A DNA stretch of 64,000 bases from Icerya purchasi. Lineage: Eukaryota; Arthropoda; Insecta; Hemiptera; Monophlebidae. The stretch is from assembly GCA_039619475.1 (NCBI GenBank), contig CM077115.1, positions 61,758,864-61,822,863 of the forward strand, read 5' to 3'. Below, in pieces: positions 47,665-59,480 of the stretch. The first letter of the stretch is position 1, and the number at the start of each line of letters is the position of its first letter. The notes below the pieces were generated by a model that saw only the letters and a list, made by a program, of their open reading frames with translations, was not told the origin of the DNA and made no database searches. A program made the position numbers and the translations under genes.

Positions 47665-48224
47665 AAATTATTAATATGCGCACACACACACAGACACATA
47701 CATACATACATATATATTAATTACAATGTAATTCTTAGGCTATCCCCCATTCGAAAAAATTTCCCAAAAAAATGTCCCAATTTTATGTAACGCTAAATGT
47801 CCCAATTTTATGTAACGTTTGTTATATTTTATAGGATTTTTGTTATTGTTATTTAAAAAATGCCACAATTTTATGTAATGAAATATGTAACGAAAAATGT
47901 AATGAAAAAATGTCTTAATTTTATATAACAGAAGTTAAATGTTAGAATAGGATTTTTGTGGTTATGTTATTTTTTGTGTGTGTTGATGCCAGTAAGAATT
48001 ACGTTGTAAATTTTGATCATTTTATACAAAGTATAGAAGAGAAAGAGACAGAAATGAAAGCAAAAGGGGTCAAGGGGCATAGCCCCTTGCGAGGCCAAAA
48101 TGGCCGAGTTTATATATATATATAGTTTTTGATAAATTGTTTTCAATAGATATTTGTGTAATATTTGATATATTTAATTGTGAACCTCCACTTCTGTTAC
48201 TCACGAGCCGCCACTGCACAACTC

Positions 48225-49759
48225 TTTATAAAATTAATTATAATTTTCTGGCCACGAATTTTAATATAGTTATATGTATTTTATTTATGAAACTAGCGAA
48301 ATTTATTTCATTACTCACAAAAACTTTTAAAATAGTTTCACAAGCGTCTTTCTATTGCAAATATGCACAATGTTGCATCACGCATGGCTAATATAAATAT
48401 CGGTAGAATATCAACAAATTACAAGTCAATTTCTGTCCTGAAATGTTTAAATAAAAAACTACGAATGCCGAAGTGAGACTAGGGGACCGGAAGATATATA
48501 TATAAAAGCACATTTGTGAAGTGGCCAAGTAAAATTCTTTTTTCCTTATTCTTAAATAGTTTAATTATTTCGATTACTTTTAGCCGCAGCTGGTAGCTGC
48601 AAAAGTTTCTCGAAAGGATTAGGTTTCCAAAAAAATTTTATTTTGGGTTATACAGCATGTAATTAACAATGCATTTCAAAAGAAGCTACAAAGTTTTTGA
48701 TTGACGTTTTCTTAATTGTAAGTTATTAACAGGCTAAGGTGAAAAGACCATTTCCCTTTAAATCATGTTCAGTCTTTCGGAAAAGCAATATATTTTAAAA
48801 TGAACAACTGAATAATGTACGGTGGTTAAGCACATTTAAGAATATTTATCGTGTTAGTTATTTCTATATATAATGGATTTTCAGAAGTTATTTTTATAAT
48901 TTCTATATCCCTTTAAGATTTTCTTTTATATATATTTAAGAAATTTTTATTGTTTCAGTTATTTTCTTACGAAGCGATTTTTAGAGGTTATTGTTGTAAA
49001 TATGTAAAAATGCTAACGCTTTCACTTTATTATGTTCGGTACATAAAATCGTTGCTCCTTATTTTGTAAATAGTTATAGGTGTTAGATTTAGATAATTTA
49101 CTTGAATGGTCCATCGCTCGCGTATCATTGCGCGTAGATGGAATATATATACATATAATAATAATAATAATAAACGTTATTTGATTTGATTTAATTTAAT
49201 ATAAGGGGCATAAATAATATAGTCCAATTATTTTTTATTTCCGGATAATTCTTCTTAAAACACAAAAAGAACGTAGTTTATCGTCAAAAGTAGTAGTTCA
49301 CAAAATAATAAGGTTATATTGTTAACTAACAAATATGTTCATAGGAATTCTGAATAATCTGTATTCTCCTTTACTTAATGAAAAGGTGACTAAAAGAATA
49401 ATGGCATATTGCTTTACATTTACTTTTTCAGTAAACAGCTTTAAAGATAGGTAATTTTAAAATCATTTTAGGCAGAGTTCGTTAATACCGCACTTTTCTA
49501 TTAGACTACTTTAGCTGAGTTACTTAATTTCCTTTATCTAACAAATATATTTATATATTTCAACTCCTAGTCAACAAATATGCACACGTACGCTTAAGTT
49601 CTTTAATTTTCTTAAAAGAAATCAATTAAAATTTTGAAGCAATACAAAACGGAAGCATATATACACGCACGCACACACACACACACACATATATATATAT
49701 GCATTTTATTATAACGTAACTGAACTCTTTGTAAAACACTCAGGTACAATAAAAATATT
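48225..49759. other. Intergenic AT-rich interval
   Basis: Holds (AAT)n at 49158-49175 and a CA/TA microsatellite at 49665-49700. No gene seen. Confidence 0.45.
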
Positions 49760-49979
49760 TACAGACCGTATATTTTTATAAAAAACAAGATAACACGTGA
49801 CAAGTTTTAGCAATTCGTATAATTAAAATTAAGATTAAAAGTTTTTTTTTCGGTATAACCCAGGTGTCACTATTAAGAATACTATTTAACGTTTCGAACA
49901 CGTTTACACGGTCCATCATCACAAACTAAACTGACACTAACTCGGTTATTTCGACCAATTTCGATTTGGTAAATTATGT

Positions 49980-50420
49980 TTTTCTTTTTCGTTTTCCCCC
50001 AGACTGGAATTGGAAGGAATATAATCATTGGTTTCAACGTCGATTATTTGCAGATTTTCCGACACCTCTGTATTTTGTATAGTGTTCCTTTCGTCTTTAT
50101 TATCGAGTATGCTTCTTTTTAATAGACTAATGATAGGTACTCAAGACGATCTCTGCTGCAAACCCCCCTCTCTATTTAAATTATTATTAATCATGATTCC
50201 GATGGCTTCTCTAACTTGTCTGTTTTTAAGTGTTTATCCATTTAAGCTTGAACTTTCCTTTTGTCGAATTTTAATACGCGACCGGGAACTGTTTTGTACT
50301 AACGCCGACTTTTCTACACGTTTATGTGCACAATCTTCTTTATGTTCTTTAATATACGTGCACTAATTGTGTTCTATTTATCCAATATAGCCGTTACTTA
50401 TCATCATCTGAGTCGTATCG
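49980..50420 (-). pseudogene. Penelope-like GIY-YIG endonuclease tail
   Basis: The minus strand reads GYIG then a stop, then YIKEHKEDCAHKRVEKSAL and VREAIGIMINNNLNREGG. These are the C-terminal endonuclease and linker blocks that follow RT in this class. Frame-disrupted. Confidence 0.72.
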
Positions 50421-50599
50421 CTCGATTTCGAGCATCATGACTGCCTATTTGTACACTAGCAGTACAGAATAGACAGCGCTATACATATATGTGCACATAA
50501 AATTCTATAAACATCGGATACATTATATATGGGGTTAAGTCGTCTTTAACACCGTTCGACAAATTTTTAATTTTTACACACGTGTTAAACACCGTCCGA

Positions 50600-51520
50600 A
50601 TATTATTTTTCCCGAGAGTTCTCCCAGTTCTGTTTGTAACTTTTTTTTTTTTTTTTTTTTACATAAGACAGGCTAATTGAACCATCAATTCGCTGTTTTG
50701 TATTTACTTTTTCTTTATGAATTCTAATGTTTTTGCTGAACTTTTCTTTGGTAGCGTGCAGCCTCTTGTTTACTGTAACCATGAATATCATCTCTTCAAT
50801 CAATTTTTCTCATTTTGTGGTAAATCCTTTTCATGGGAGTTTCGCCCTAGTTACCGACGTTTTAAAAACACCTCTAATTTTTGGCTTGGCCAGTGACGGA
50901 AATTTTTATGCAAATATTTTGGAAAAACTGACATGGTAATTGCTCCTACATTATTTCTCGTTACTAAAAAATCTAAAAATCCCAACTGACTGGTTCTTTC
51001 CTTTTCCACTGTGAATTTAGCATTTTCGTGAAAATTATTTAGATCATTCCTAATTCTTGTAATTGAACGGTACCAAAGATTACAAACGTACCATCATCCA
51101 AATAACGAAACCAACATTTCGACTTCCATTTGTGTTCAACACATACTTATCAATTTCTTTTATAAAAATATTCGCAAAAATCGGTGAAAACATGGATCCC
51201 ATGTTCCTATACCATCTTCTAACTTTTATATAGTTTAGCTTCAAAAAAAAAAAATGTTGTAACAATATAAATGATATCGGCTAATCCATTACTAATGCCC
51301 CATATTTCTTGATAATCTTGATTGTGTCCTCAACTGAGACATTAGTGAACAACGAAACAACATCAAAGCTAACCATTAAATACATTTTCGTGACGACAAA
51401 TTGCTTAATCTTCCGAATAAATTGTTCCGAATTTCTTATACGTGAAAATCCAATTGAACCAACCGTTGATTTAACTGTTTGGCAATTCGACCGGTGATTA
51501 ACACGTGCGTAAAAACTAAA
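50600..51520 (-). pseudogene. Penelope-like reverse transcriptase, broken
   Basis: The minus strand contains LMVSFDVVSLFTNVSVEDTI (domain A), GSMFSPIFANIFIKEIDKYV and, after a one-base shift, CWFRYLDDGTFVI near 51080-51110 with the catalytic YLDD. These are the signature RT blocks of Penelope-like elements, related to telomerase. An A-run and frame changes break the ORF. Confidence 0.85.
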
Positions 51521-51559
51521 AATTTGCTGAACAGCATTAAAGACGACTTAACCCCATAG

Positions 51560-52020
51560 AATTTCGTGTGCGTATATGATAACTGCTATATCGGATAAAT
51601 AGAACACAATTAGTGCATGTGCATCAAAGAACATAAAGCAGATTGCGCACATAAACGTGTAGAAAAGTCAGCTTTAGCACAAAACAATTCCCGGTCGCGT
51701 ATTAAAATTTGATAAAAGAAAAGCTTAAGCTTAAATGGATAAACACTTAAAAACAGACAAGTTAGAGAAGCCATCGGAATCATGATTAATAATAATTTAA
51801 ATAGAGAGGGGGGTTTGCAGCAGAGATCGTCTTGAGTACCTATTATTTGTCTGTTAAACAGAAGCGTAATTGAAAACGAAAGAAATACTATACAAAATAC
51901 AGAGGCATCGGGAAATCTACGAATAATCGACGTTGAAATCGATGATAGTATTCCTTCCAATTCCAGTCTGGGAGAAAAAGAAAAACATAATTTAGCAAGT
52001 CGAAATTGGTCGAAATAACC
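51560..52020 (+). pseudogene. Inverted second copy of the Penelope-like endonuclease tail
   Basis: Plus-strand copy of the same region: HQRT-like start, then DCAHKRVEKSALAQNNSRSR and REAIGIMINNNLNREGG. It is in opposite orientation to the RT. Confidence 0.72.
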
Positions 52021-52130
52021 GAGTTAGCTTCAGTTTAGTTTGTGATGATGGACCGTGTAGACGATTTTAAAACGTTGAATAGTATTTTTAATAGCGACAT
52101 AGTTTCTATCGAAGGATAAATTTTTAATTT

Positions 52131-53396
52131 TACAAATCAAGACGTTTTTACTTTCAAATGAATCTAATCATATCGATATCAAACAATTGCGGAGATGTTA
52201 AAAATGGTGATAATTTTTTTTTTTTCGTCTGAAGATAACTAGAAAAAAAAACGATGCCTTCCCTACGCTCGCACGAGCTGTGGGAGTTGATTGTACAATG
52301 AAATTAGATTATGTCGAAACTTCCAACTATAAACTCGTATGATTTTAAATTTGTCTTTTTTAAATACTACAAAGTTCGGTAATCGGAGATTTTGAAATCG
52401 ATTTTGTTTCTTCTCTACTATTGACAGCGAGTTATTAGTATTCAGAAGTACTCTTTTGCAACTTATCACTCGAATTTTTTAAACTTTTGAGTAGATTACA
52501 TCGCTAACCAATTAGATCGCTATTATTTACATAGTCTGTTCTAAATTACCGTCACTAATGCTCGTATCGGAAAACACTATAACCTACTGGGGCGCGCTCG
52601 GTCAATGTAGGGTTGAAGTATTATCATTTTACCGAATTTAAAGCTTTTTGGTTCAACAGTTTCGCCGGAAGAACGCGTTAAAGCGATTAAGTTAAAATGT
52701 CGTCTAAAAATTTTTTAAATATGGTAATACTTATAGAAAAAATGTATCAAATTTAGTCGAATTATCGTCACGGTCCTCAAGCTGTTGTTGATCCTTTTCA
52801 CAGAATCGAACGTCACTCTGTAGATGCACCGTTCCGTTCGTTCTTACCATACAACTTTAAAGGCAAAATGAGTAGAAAACAAACGTATAAATCATAAGGG
52901 ACACGGTATTTTAAAAAAGATAAAAATGTAAACGACAAATGAAATGTGTGTTAAAATTTTGTAACAAAATTGCGTTTTTTTTTTTTACGCGAAATCCTGT
53001 AGACAAAATTCGATACGACTTTACGCAGACGGCCCATAGGCGTCCATTTGAAGCTATCGGACTGAAATAATTAATTACAAAACGTCTAAATCTGATTACG
53101 TTAAATTGATTTTTATTCTTTTTTTTTTCTTTGGTTATTAAATAAAATACACCGTAAAAAATGAAATATTCTACATAGCCTGGATTTTCGGACTTCTTCC
53201 AGGCGTTGAAAATGGATTTTTACATGACTGCGCGTATTTGTACGTATTTTGTTTTTATCGAATTATCAACTGTTTATTACGCTGTATTTTTTTTTTTTTT
53301 TTTCTCTTTTTTAACATTTTTTCGAGAAAACTGAACGAACAAATACTATAATTATAGAAACAGCAAAAATAATAAAGGTAACTTAAAAGAACGATA
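52131..53396. other. Intergenic interval downstream of iPLA2
   Basis: AT-rich with several homopolymers. A short minus frame at 52263-52469 has no recognised domain. Confidence 0.4.
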
Positions 53397-53402
53397 TTTA
53401 TT
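53397..53402 (-). terminator. Possible poly(A) signal of the iPLA2 gene
   Basis: AATAAA on the minus strand (TTTATT on +), about 340 bases after the iPLA2 stop codon. Confidence 0.4.
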
Positions 53403-53742
53403 TGCAATTTATATTAAACCGCTTTTAATAAATATTAAAATTTAAAAATAATTTGTTGATAAATAATAAAATATTCTATTTTACTAATCAAATATAAATG
53501 TGAAAATATAAACTCTTCGCTTTTGATTAGGTTGTTTATACACAATTCGTGTCATAAAGTGTATATATAAAAATATGGTCATTACTTGAGAAAAAACTGG
53601 TATATTTTTAAATATTACTTGATAACAGCCATGTAATACGCAGTGATAAAAATTTTAACAAGAAAAAACAACATAAAAAATGAGAAAAACAATATAACGA
53701 TAATACTAGATAAAGGCAAGATCAAAAAAGGATATTCCGAAA

Positions 53743-54054
53743 TTAACGTACCAGTAGATTCATCAATTCATTCACTTCATCCTGGTGTTGTAACATGTAC
53801 ATTTTTGTTTCCCAAAGCGTTCGTACTAGCTTAATGTCGTCTTTTTCATCCATCGATATTTCTTCAGATATCTGAGGACAAAATCGATAAAATGGAATAT
53901 CTAACGAATGGCACCAAGCTCTTGCACGCTCAACTACACGGCCATCGGACAAAGTCGCTTGGTCAACCAGTAAGGTGCTTAAAGCGGACAGACCTCGAAC
54001 CACCTTAATGCCGTCAATAACACCGCCCGGGCGAAATATATCTATATCTTTTAC
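53743..54054 (-). CDS. PLA2G6-like: Calcium-independent phospholipase A2, last exon
   Basis: The exon starts after ATGAAG| with GTA AAA GAT and encodes VKDIDIFRPGG, VVRGLSALSTLLVDQA, RARAWCHSLDIPFYRFCP and a helical C-terminus ending ELMNLLVR then TAA. This is the C-terminal part of the patatin-type catalytic domain of iPLA2-VIA, including the R-A-R-A-W-C block. Phase 0 joins the donor at 55032. The intron before it is 977 bp. Confidence 0.9.
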   Translation of the reverse strand, partial: VKDIDIFRPGGVIDGIKVVRGLSALSTLLVDQATLSDGRVVERARAWCHSLDIPFYRFCPQISEEISMDEKDDIKLVRTLWETKMYMLQHQDEVNELMNLLVR

Positions 54055-55031
54055 CTTCATAATAAACACATACACACATATACATACATATTTATACACG
54101 TATAAAATTTAAACAGAGAATTTATCAATATTACTTAACATATTAGTATTAAATAAACGAAATCGATAAAGACAGCTATTAACTTTATTCGATGAGAATG
54201 TTGAATTTTTTCAACTAAAAGTGGTTTATAATTTTTCAAATCATTTAGAATGTGTCCCGGTGACGTCTACAGAAAATGAACATTTTCAGATTTCCCTAAA
54301 ACAACTGGTAATATTTACGAGTTATATTTCTTAGTTATTTAACAATAAGCGACATTCATGTTCTCTCATTTGTTTCAAACAGTTTATCCATTTACGTATC
54401 ACAGGATAAGCGATAATACATAAAACTACAGGCTTCTAACAATCAGCCCATGCATAAAAGTTTGATTTTTTTTGTAATACACGAAAGTTTTTTTTATGTA
54501 TTTAACAACAGTGCACTTGAAAATTTTCGAAATTGTTAACACTGAATTTATCATTAAATTTTAACTATAAATAGTATTTAAAATAATTAATTAATTTACA
54601 TAGATCCAAATTATTTGTATCAAAAATTAAAATTGCATCTTAATCAAATTATCATTATTTTTTATTTTCTCATTAATCATCTAATCGTTTACTATTTCGC
54701 AATTAATGTACATATATAGCCTTCTCAGCGGTGCTACCAATATTATAATAACTGATTTCACGCAAATAATAAAATTAAACATGCAGTTAGCTACCACGAA
54801 AAAGTATAAAAATTCATTTTTTTACGCTTTACGAGTGCCTTCTACATACATGTTCCTCATAAATCTCATTTTTTAAATTTTGCAACCGCAGGCGGCTCTC
54901 ATAACTGATACTGACTATACTTTGGCAAAATACTTCGTATTACATTAGAAATAACGTCGTTTCAGTAAATCCCAATAACGAAAAAATTATCATTACTTCA
55001 CTACAAAAAGTTCATTTATCAAAAAAATTAC

Positions 55032-55203
55032 CTCTGTAACTGGTATGGTACCCGTACCAACCGAGACTAGAACTGACAACTTATTCACTTTATCAGCGTG
55101 GCCGATATACTTTAAAGCTAAGTGATATTCATGTATTTCAGTTAGCACATCTAGCGACGGATTGTTTGCTATTAGACCGCCGTCCACATATTTTTCGAAT
55201 GTT
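55032..55203 (-). CDS. PLA2G6-like: Calcium-independent phospholipase A2, DGG-dyad exon
   Basis: After the acceptor TTTAG the exon reads TFEKYVDGGLIANNPSLD and ends KLSVLVSVGTGTIPVTE before the donor GAG|GTAATT. The Asp of Y-V-D-G-G is the dyad partner of the serine in the GTSTG exon. A-N-N-P and S-x-G-T-G are standard blocks of the patatin fold. The first base completes an Arg codon split with the exon at 56225-56416. Confidence 0.94.
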
Positions 55204-56224
55204 CTAAAGTTAAAACAACAAAATAACATTCTTCACTTATTGTATATATATTATATATTATAATGTGCCCTTTACAGGGTAAATGTAATATAAAATGAAA
55301 AAGAAAAAAATAATAAAAATAAATTGGAAAGCGTGGTGCAAGTAAAAATGTGCGCGCGCTGGAAATCTTATTGTTGGTAGTAGTTAGCCAATCATCGACC
55401 ACCGCAAGAAGCGTGTACTTGATTCGGTAAATTTCAGCGGTTGCGAGACAACTACAGATACTACTTATAATTTAAATATGACAGTCAGCTGTAAACATTG
55501 GTTCCGAGTGATCTGACAAAATGATTAAAAGATTTTAGAAGTCAAATGGTTCATGTTTAATAATTTACTGTACCGATAATGCTTTAATGGCGATTGACTA
55601 CACGCGTTCCTCGCCACCATCAAGCCTATTATATAGCTTGAGTTTACACCACAATATTCGATAAATTTAGCACCAGCTTGTAATTTTCATTTCGTAACAT
55701 TTAAAAAGGAAAAACATCGAGGCATGTAAATCGTTGAAGTAACGGGATTTTTTCATCGATCGGGTGAGAAACCGCCGGAAGTAATGTACAGACGCAAATA
55801 GAAATCGAAAATTAAGAGATATGCCCCTGTAACCAGTCGAAGGTAATTTCATACCTACTTCGCAATGCCTGTTTCGATTACAAGCTTTCTCAGCCGATTC
55901 TCCTCTCATTACTAGTTATTTTAATCGCTTTATATATTACGGAGATTAAAGTCCATAGATAAGAACCAAAATTATATAACAAAAGATAAAGTAAAATATT
56001 ACCAGAGGTATATTTCAAAGAATTTTAGTAATAACAGAGATTGATCGCGAAAAACTGATAAACATTATCAGCGAGTTGCGATATATTTAAATTAAATGTT
56101 TTTCATGTTAAATATTAACGTTGAATTTTGGGTTGCGATGATGTTACCAATTCGAGCGACTATTTCGAAATTACGATGCACAACTAATTTATCAGGTAGC
56201 TTTAAAACGCGAGTAGTAAATTAC

Positions 56225-56416
56225 CTAAAATAAGAAGGTGCTGCACCGCTTGCTCTGGCCGCTTTCCAAACTAACTGTTCGTCCGGTTTAGGAGAGCAAA
56301 CGAAATCAACATCTGGAAGCGAATCAGGAAATGCCAGTTCCTCAGGTGGCGTATAATTGCGGAATAAATGCAAATCAGCTGGTTTGTAACCAGAAGCTAA
56401 TCCGGTAATGATCAGC
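56225..56416 (-). CDS. PLA2G6-like: Calcium-independent phospholipase A2, internal exon
   Basis: A 192-bp exon between acceptor GCATTTTATTAG and donor TTTTAG|GTAATT. Encodes LIITGLASGYKPADLHLFRN and QLVWKAARASGAAPSYFR. The second block (A-A-R-A-S-G-A-A-P-x-Y-F) is highly conserved in iPLA2 catalytic domains and leads directly into Y-V-D-G-G. Confidence 0.94.
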
Positions 56417-56750
56417 CTAATAAAATGCAAACAGACTACTATCATTATGACCGCTTCAACAAATCCAAATGTAAAACCGAATTATAAAAAAAAGTTACTA
56501 TATATATATTTTTTAAAAAAAAATTAAGATAAATAATTAACAAAAGCATTAAAAATTTGTAAAATTCTAGTTCAAGTATCGTTGGTATTAGAAACTAATA
56601 GAATATTCAAATTAATGTTGTATTTATTGAATGTTTTGGAAACTCTTGTACAAATAATATTGTTGTTAAGAACATGAATAATGTTTTATATTATGACCGT
56701 CGGAAACAGCCGGCTGATAGTACAGAAAAATTTATTCTTCAATCGCTTAC

Positions 56751-56898
56751 TTTGGATGCTTAATATCTGACATGACTAAAGTGCCAAAAATTTCTTTTAG
56801 CAAATTTTCCAACGTTTCACTCGGATACGGTCGATTTCCGACAAAAATCCTTTCCTTGAGTTGAAAATACAAACATAAACATTCCTGCAAAGTCTTCC
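56751..56898 (-). CDS. PLA2G6-like: Calcium-independent phospholipase A2, internal exon
   Basis: A 148-bp exon from acceptor GAATTACAG to donor CCAAA|GTAAGC. Encodes [20 protein letters not shown] then [26 protein letters not shown]. It is the linker between nucleophile elbow and dyad in the catalytic domain. Split codons at both ends (Gly and Lys) are completed exactly by the neighbours. Confidence 0.92.
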
Positions 56899-57094
56899 CT
56901 GTAATTCGAAAACAAATAACAGGTTAAAAACATCACGAACATTATAGTTATAAAAACGATTTATTATTAAATCAAAGCTTTTTTTTTTCTTTTTTTTTTT
57001 GAAAAATATAATTAGTATTAAAATAAAATATTATTTCATCCTATTATAAACACTCGACATTTATCATTAAATTTTAAATAACGTACAACCGTAC

Positions 57095-57314
57095 CCGATG
57101 CTATTCCTAAAGCAAGTATTGCACCGGTACTAGTACCAGAGATCCAATCAAAACTATGCACTATTGGCTGTTTTATCGTTTGTTCGATGTGCAACAAAAC
57201 TGTGATTAATATTAACCCACGAATTCCGCCTCCGTCTAAGCATAATATTCGGTCACCGTCTTTCTCGTGCTCGATTGAATTTTCACATTTGTACGCCTGT
57301 AATATCGTTCGAAC
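57095..57314 (-). CDS. PLA2G6-like: Calcium-independent phospholipase A2, catalytic serine exon
   Basis: A 220-bp exon. It contains RILCLDGGGIRGLILITVL, with GGGIRG forming the oxyanion/nucleotide-like glycine loop, and SFDWISGTSTGAILALGIAS with the lipase GXSXG nucleophile elbow (GTSTG). iPLA2-VIA hydrolyses the sn-2 ester of membrane phospholipids without calcium, in lipid remodelling and signalling. Acceptor TTGTTTTAG; the donor G|GTACGG is weaker than its neighbours but in frame. Confidence 0.95.
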
Positions 57315-58458
57315 CTAAAACAACATTTTCATTTTATAATAAGAAATTTATATTTTTCATCGATAAAATTTTAAATAATAAAAATTGAAAAACTTCTTTC
57401 TAAAGAATTTGTAGTAAGAAATAATACTTTTTTAATAGCCGTGAATGACTGACAAGTCAATAACCAAAGTGAACGTAGAAAAAAAAAAAAATATATATAT
57501 ATGTGTGCATGTGTATGCGTTCGCAACTTCTATTACGGTTGGGGTTAGACAGTAATTAAATAATTAATTACAATTTAAACACCGTTAGAAAAGCTGAAAA
57601 ACTTATAACCTAATATATAGGGGAGTATCAATTTTCAGAGTGCGAATTGCGGTATACTTAAAATTTAAATTACGTGTAATTTATATTACGTTCAGTAGTT
57701 AATCTGACTGGTTGCTCGGTAAAAATAATTTTTTCTTCGTGACTTTGCGATGGAATATTTCACTGTGTTCAGGAAAAAACGTTAAATTTAACCTTTTTAT
57801 CATATTACAAATTTATTTCGCAGCCAAGTAAAAAAAAAAAGGATCTTTTTATATTATAAGAATAATTAATGGTGAAAGAGAAAGTCAAAATAATACGAGT
57901 ATATCTTTTAAATAAATTAAGAAGTTGAAAAATAATTACTGTATAAATTTTACTGACTTTCTATTTAATTAATATTTGAATATTGATATACGAGTACGAA
58001 TTAGGGTTTGTGACGATATCTTTTCTATTATACGAGCGACAAAAGAATCAAATGAACTGTCCTATCTTTAGTAATTTCGCTCACTGCTTGTACTGTACGC
58101 TAACTGACGAAGCTTTATCGGGAGATTAATGTGTGTGCGTTGTGCGTCTTGCGAAGATATCACCGTAGGCCCGAGCACACAGCTTTTGCGGATATAGGCT
58201 ATGCGCTACGTATAGATACGAATACACCAACTAGATCATCATCATTATCTCCTCAACTATTCGGTTGGTGGGCAATCTATTCATACATTTTAACTCTATC
58301 GATATAGATTATGTACCGGGCAATTGTTTATATACAGTACGAATGTGTACACACGCAATACTACATTCGGAACTGATTTTAGCCACTTGTTATCGCGCCA
58401 CACGTGCAGTCCTGATTATTAGCGAATGTTTTTAATGTAATTTTTCGTAATAACTTTT

Positions 58459-58533
58459 ATCGTCGCCTGTGATCGAACCCGAGACTTCCGTAACGGAAGC
58501 CAAACGCTCTAGCAACCAGGCTATCGCGACGAC
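58459..58533 (-). repeat. tRNA-like SINE head or tRNA pseudogene, 75 nt
   Basis: The minus strand begins GTCGTCG and ends CGACGAT, giving a seven-pair acceptor-like stem (one G-U). It contains a box A-like TAGCCTGGTTGCTAGAGC and box B-like GGTTCGATCAC. The T-stem is mismatched and the anticodon region forms CTTCC/GGAAG with a 5-nt loop, so it is not a working tRNA. It shares flanking words with the repeats at 15195 and 16715. Confidence 0.65.
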
Positions 58534-59279
58534 ATACTAGATATGCGAGTATAAAGGCAAGGCAATGGGGAAAGTTCAGCTTATCGCAATTTACGATCGA
58601 AACAACGTCAACAACGTATTGCGAGAGACAAAAGCTAATTGAATATACGTCGATTTTCGTGTCGTTTAAGATTCGGTTTTAGTTGTCTTGAAATATAACG
58701 CGTAGTGTATTAATCGGAACACGCATTGCTTTTGTCCCGTTCTGTTAAAGACAATCAATTTTTGGGTACTTTATATATGGGGGAATCTTAAAAGTTTTAC
58801 AATTAGTACAAACCGAAATATTTTAAAAAGAATTAAAATTCATGCAATCCGTATAAAACACATTAAATTGTGCTAAACGATCATTGCAGATGAAATACAT
58901 CAGTGCGCAAAGCTCTTTAATAATTTTGTAATGTGTTAACTTTCATGCGGAAAACAAATCACATAACGTAACTTAATAACAGCATTTTTGAAAAGAAAGA
59001 ATTTGGTAACATAAAGATAATAGTTATAATTTATGATTAAACACGAATGAAAAAATTTAACCATAGAAACGGAAGAAACGTTTGCATTTCTAAAAACAGA
59101 CGTGTTTTTGAAGAATATGTTCTTCTTAATTTTTCGAAATTCGAAATTATTATCATGGAATAATTCCCAACTTCGCATTTTGGACAAAATAGTTTCCGGT
59201 TCGACAATAGTGAATATTTAATTATTCTGAAACCGGTTAAAAAACAAAGAAAAAAACAACTTTTTCGTTCACAACTACA

Positions 59280-59480
59280 TGTTCTTTTTTTTAACGACTT
59301 CAAATATTCAACGTGTGTATAACATTTTCCTTTTTCTGTGTTCGTTCACGCTTAACTTTTGATTGTTTAGACCGATTTTAACGATTTCATTGAAATAAAC
59401 GTTAAAAATCTTTATAAAAAACCTATCAATGTTATTTATCATGAAAGCTTTAATAAAGCCAGACGAAAAATGTAAAATAC
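59280..59480. repeat. Interspersed repeat shared with 30400-30640
   Basis: Same ordered blocks as the 30.4-kb copy: T-run, ACGACTTC, GTTCACGC.TAAC, GACCGATTTTAACGATT. Confidence 0.55.

Larger units (their letters stand above)
45627..48216 (+). mobile_element. hAT element, 2.6 kb, degenerate, exact 8-bp duplication
   Basis: TIR CAGTGGCGGCTCGT at 45627 and its exact inverse ACGAGCCGCCACTG ending at 48216. The target duplication CACAACTC is perfect (45619-45626, 48217-48224). The interior keeps a hAT dimerisation-domain remnant at 47509-47664, an unrecognised Cys-rich frame at 45814-46002, and inverted Penelope-like ends at about 47170-47440. Confidence 0.88.
49760..52130 (-). mobile_element. 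Penelope-like element with inverted terminal arms
   Basis: The minus strand carries RT (51520 to about 50600) followed by a GIY-YIG-type endonuclease tail (50400 to 49980) and an end motif with GATGATGG...GTTCGAAACGTT. A second, inverted copy of the endonuclease tail and end lies at 51535-52110 on the + strand. The two arms match over about 570 bp. Inverted or partial terminal repeats are typical of Penelope-like elements. Confidence 0.82.

Noticed and set aside
48062..48108. CAAGGGGCATAGCCCCTTG hairpin as a transcription terminator
   Set aside because: A bacterial-type terminator makes no sense in this eukaryotic setting; it is a hairpin inside the hAT element near its 3' end.
58459..58533. 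Functional tRNA gene
   Set aside because: T-stem mismatches and no proper seven-base anticodon loop. Treated as a tRNA-derived repeat.
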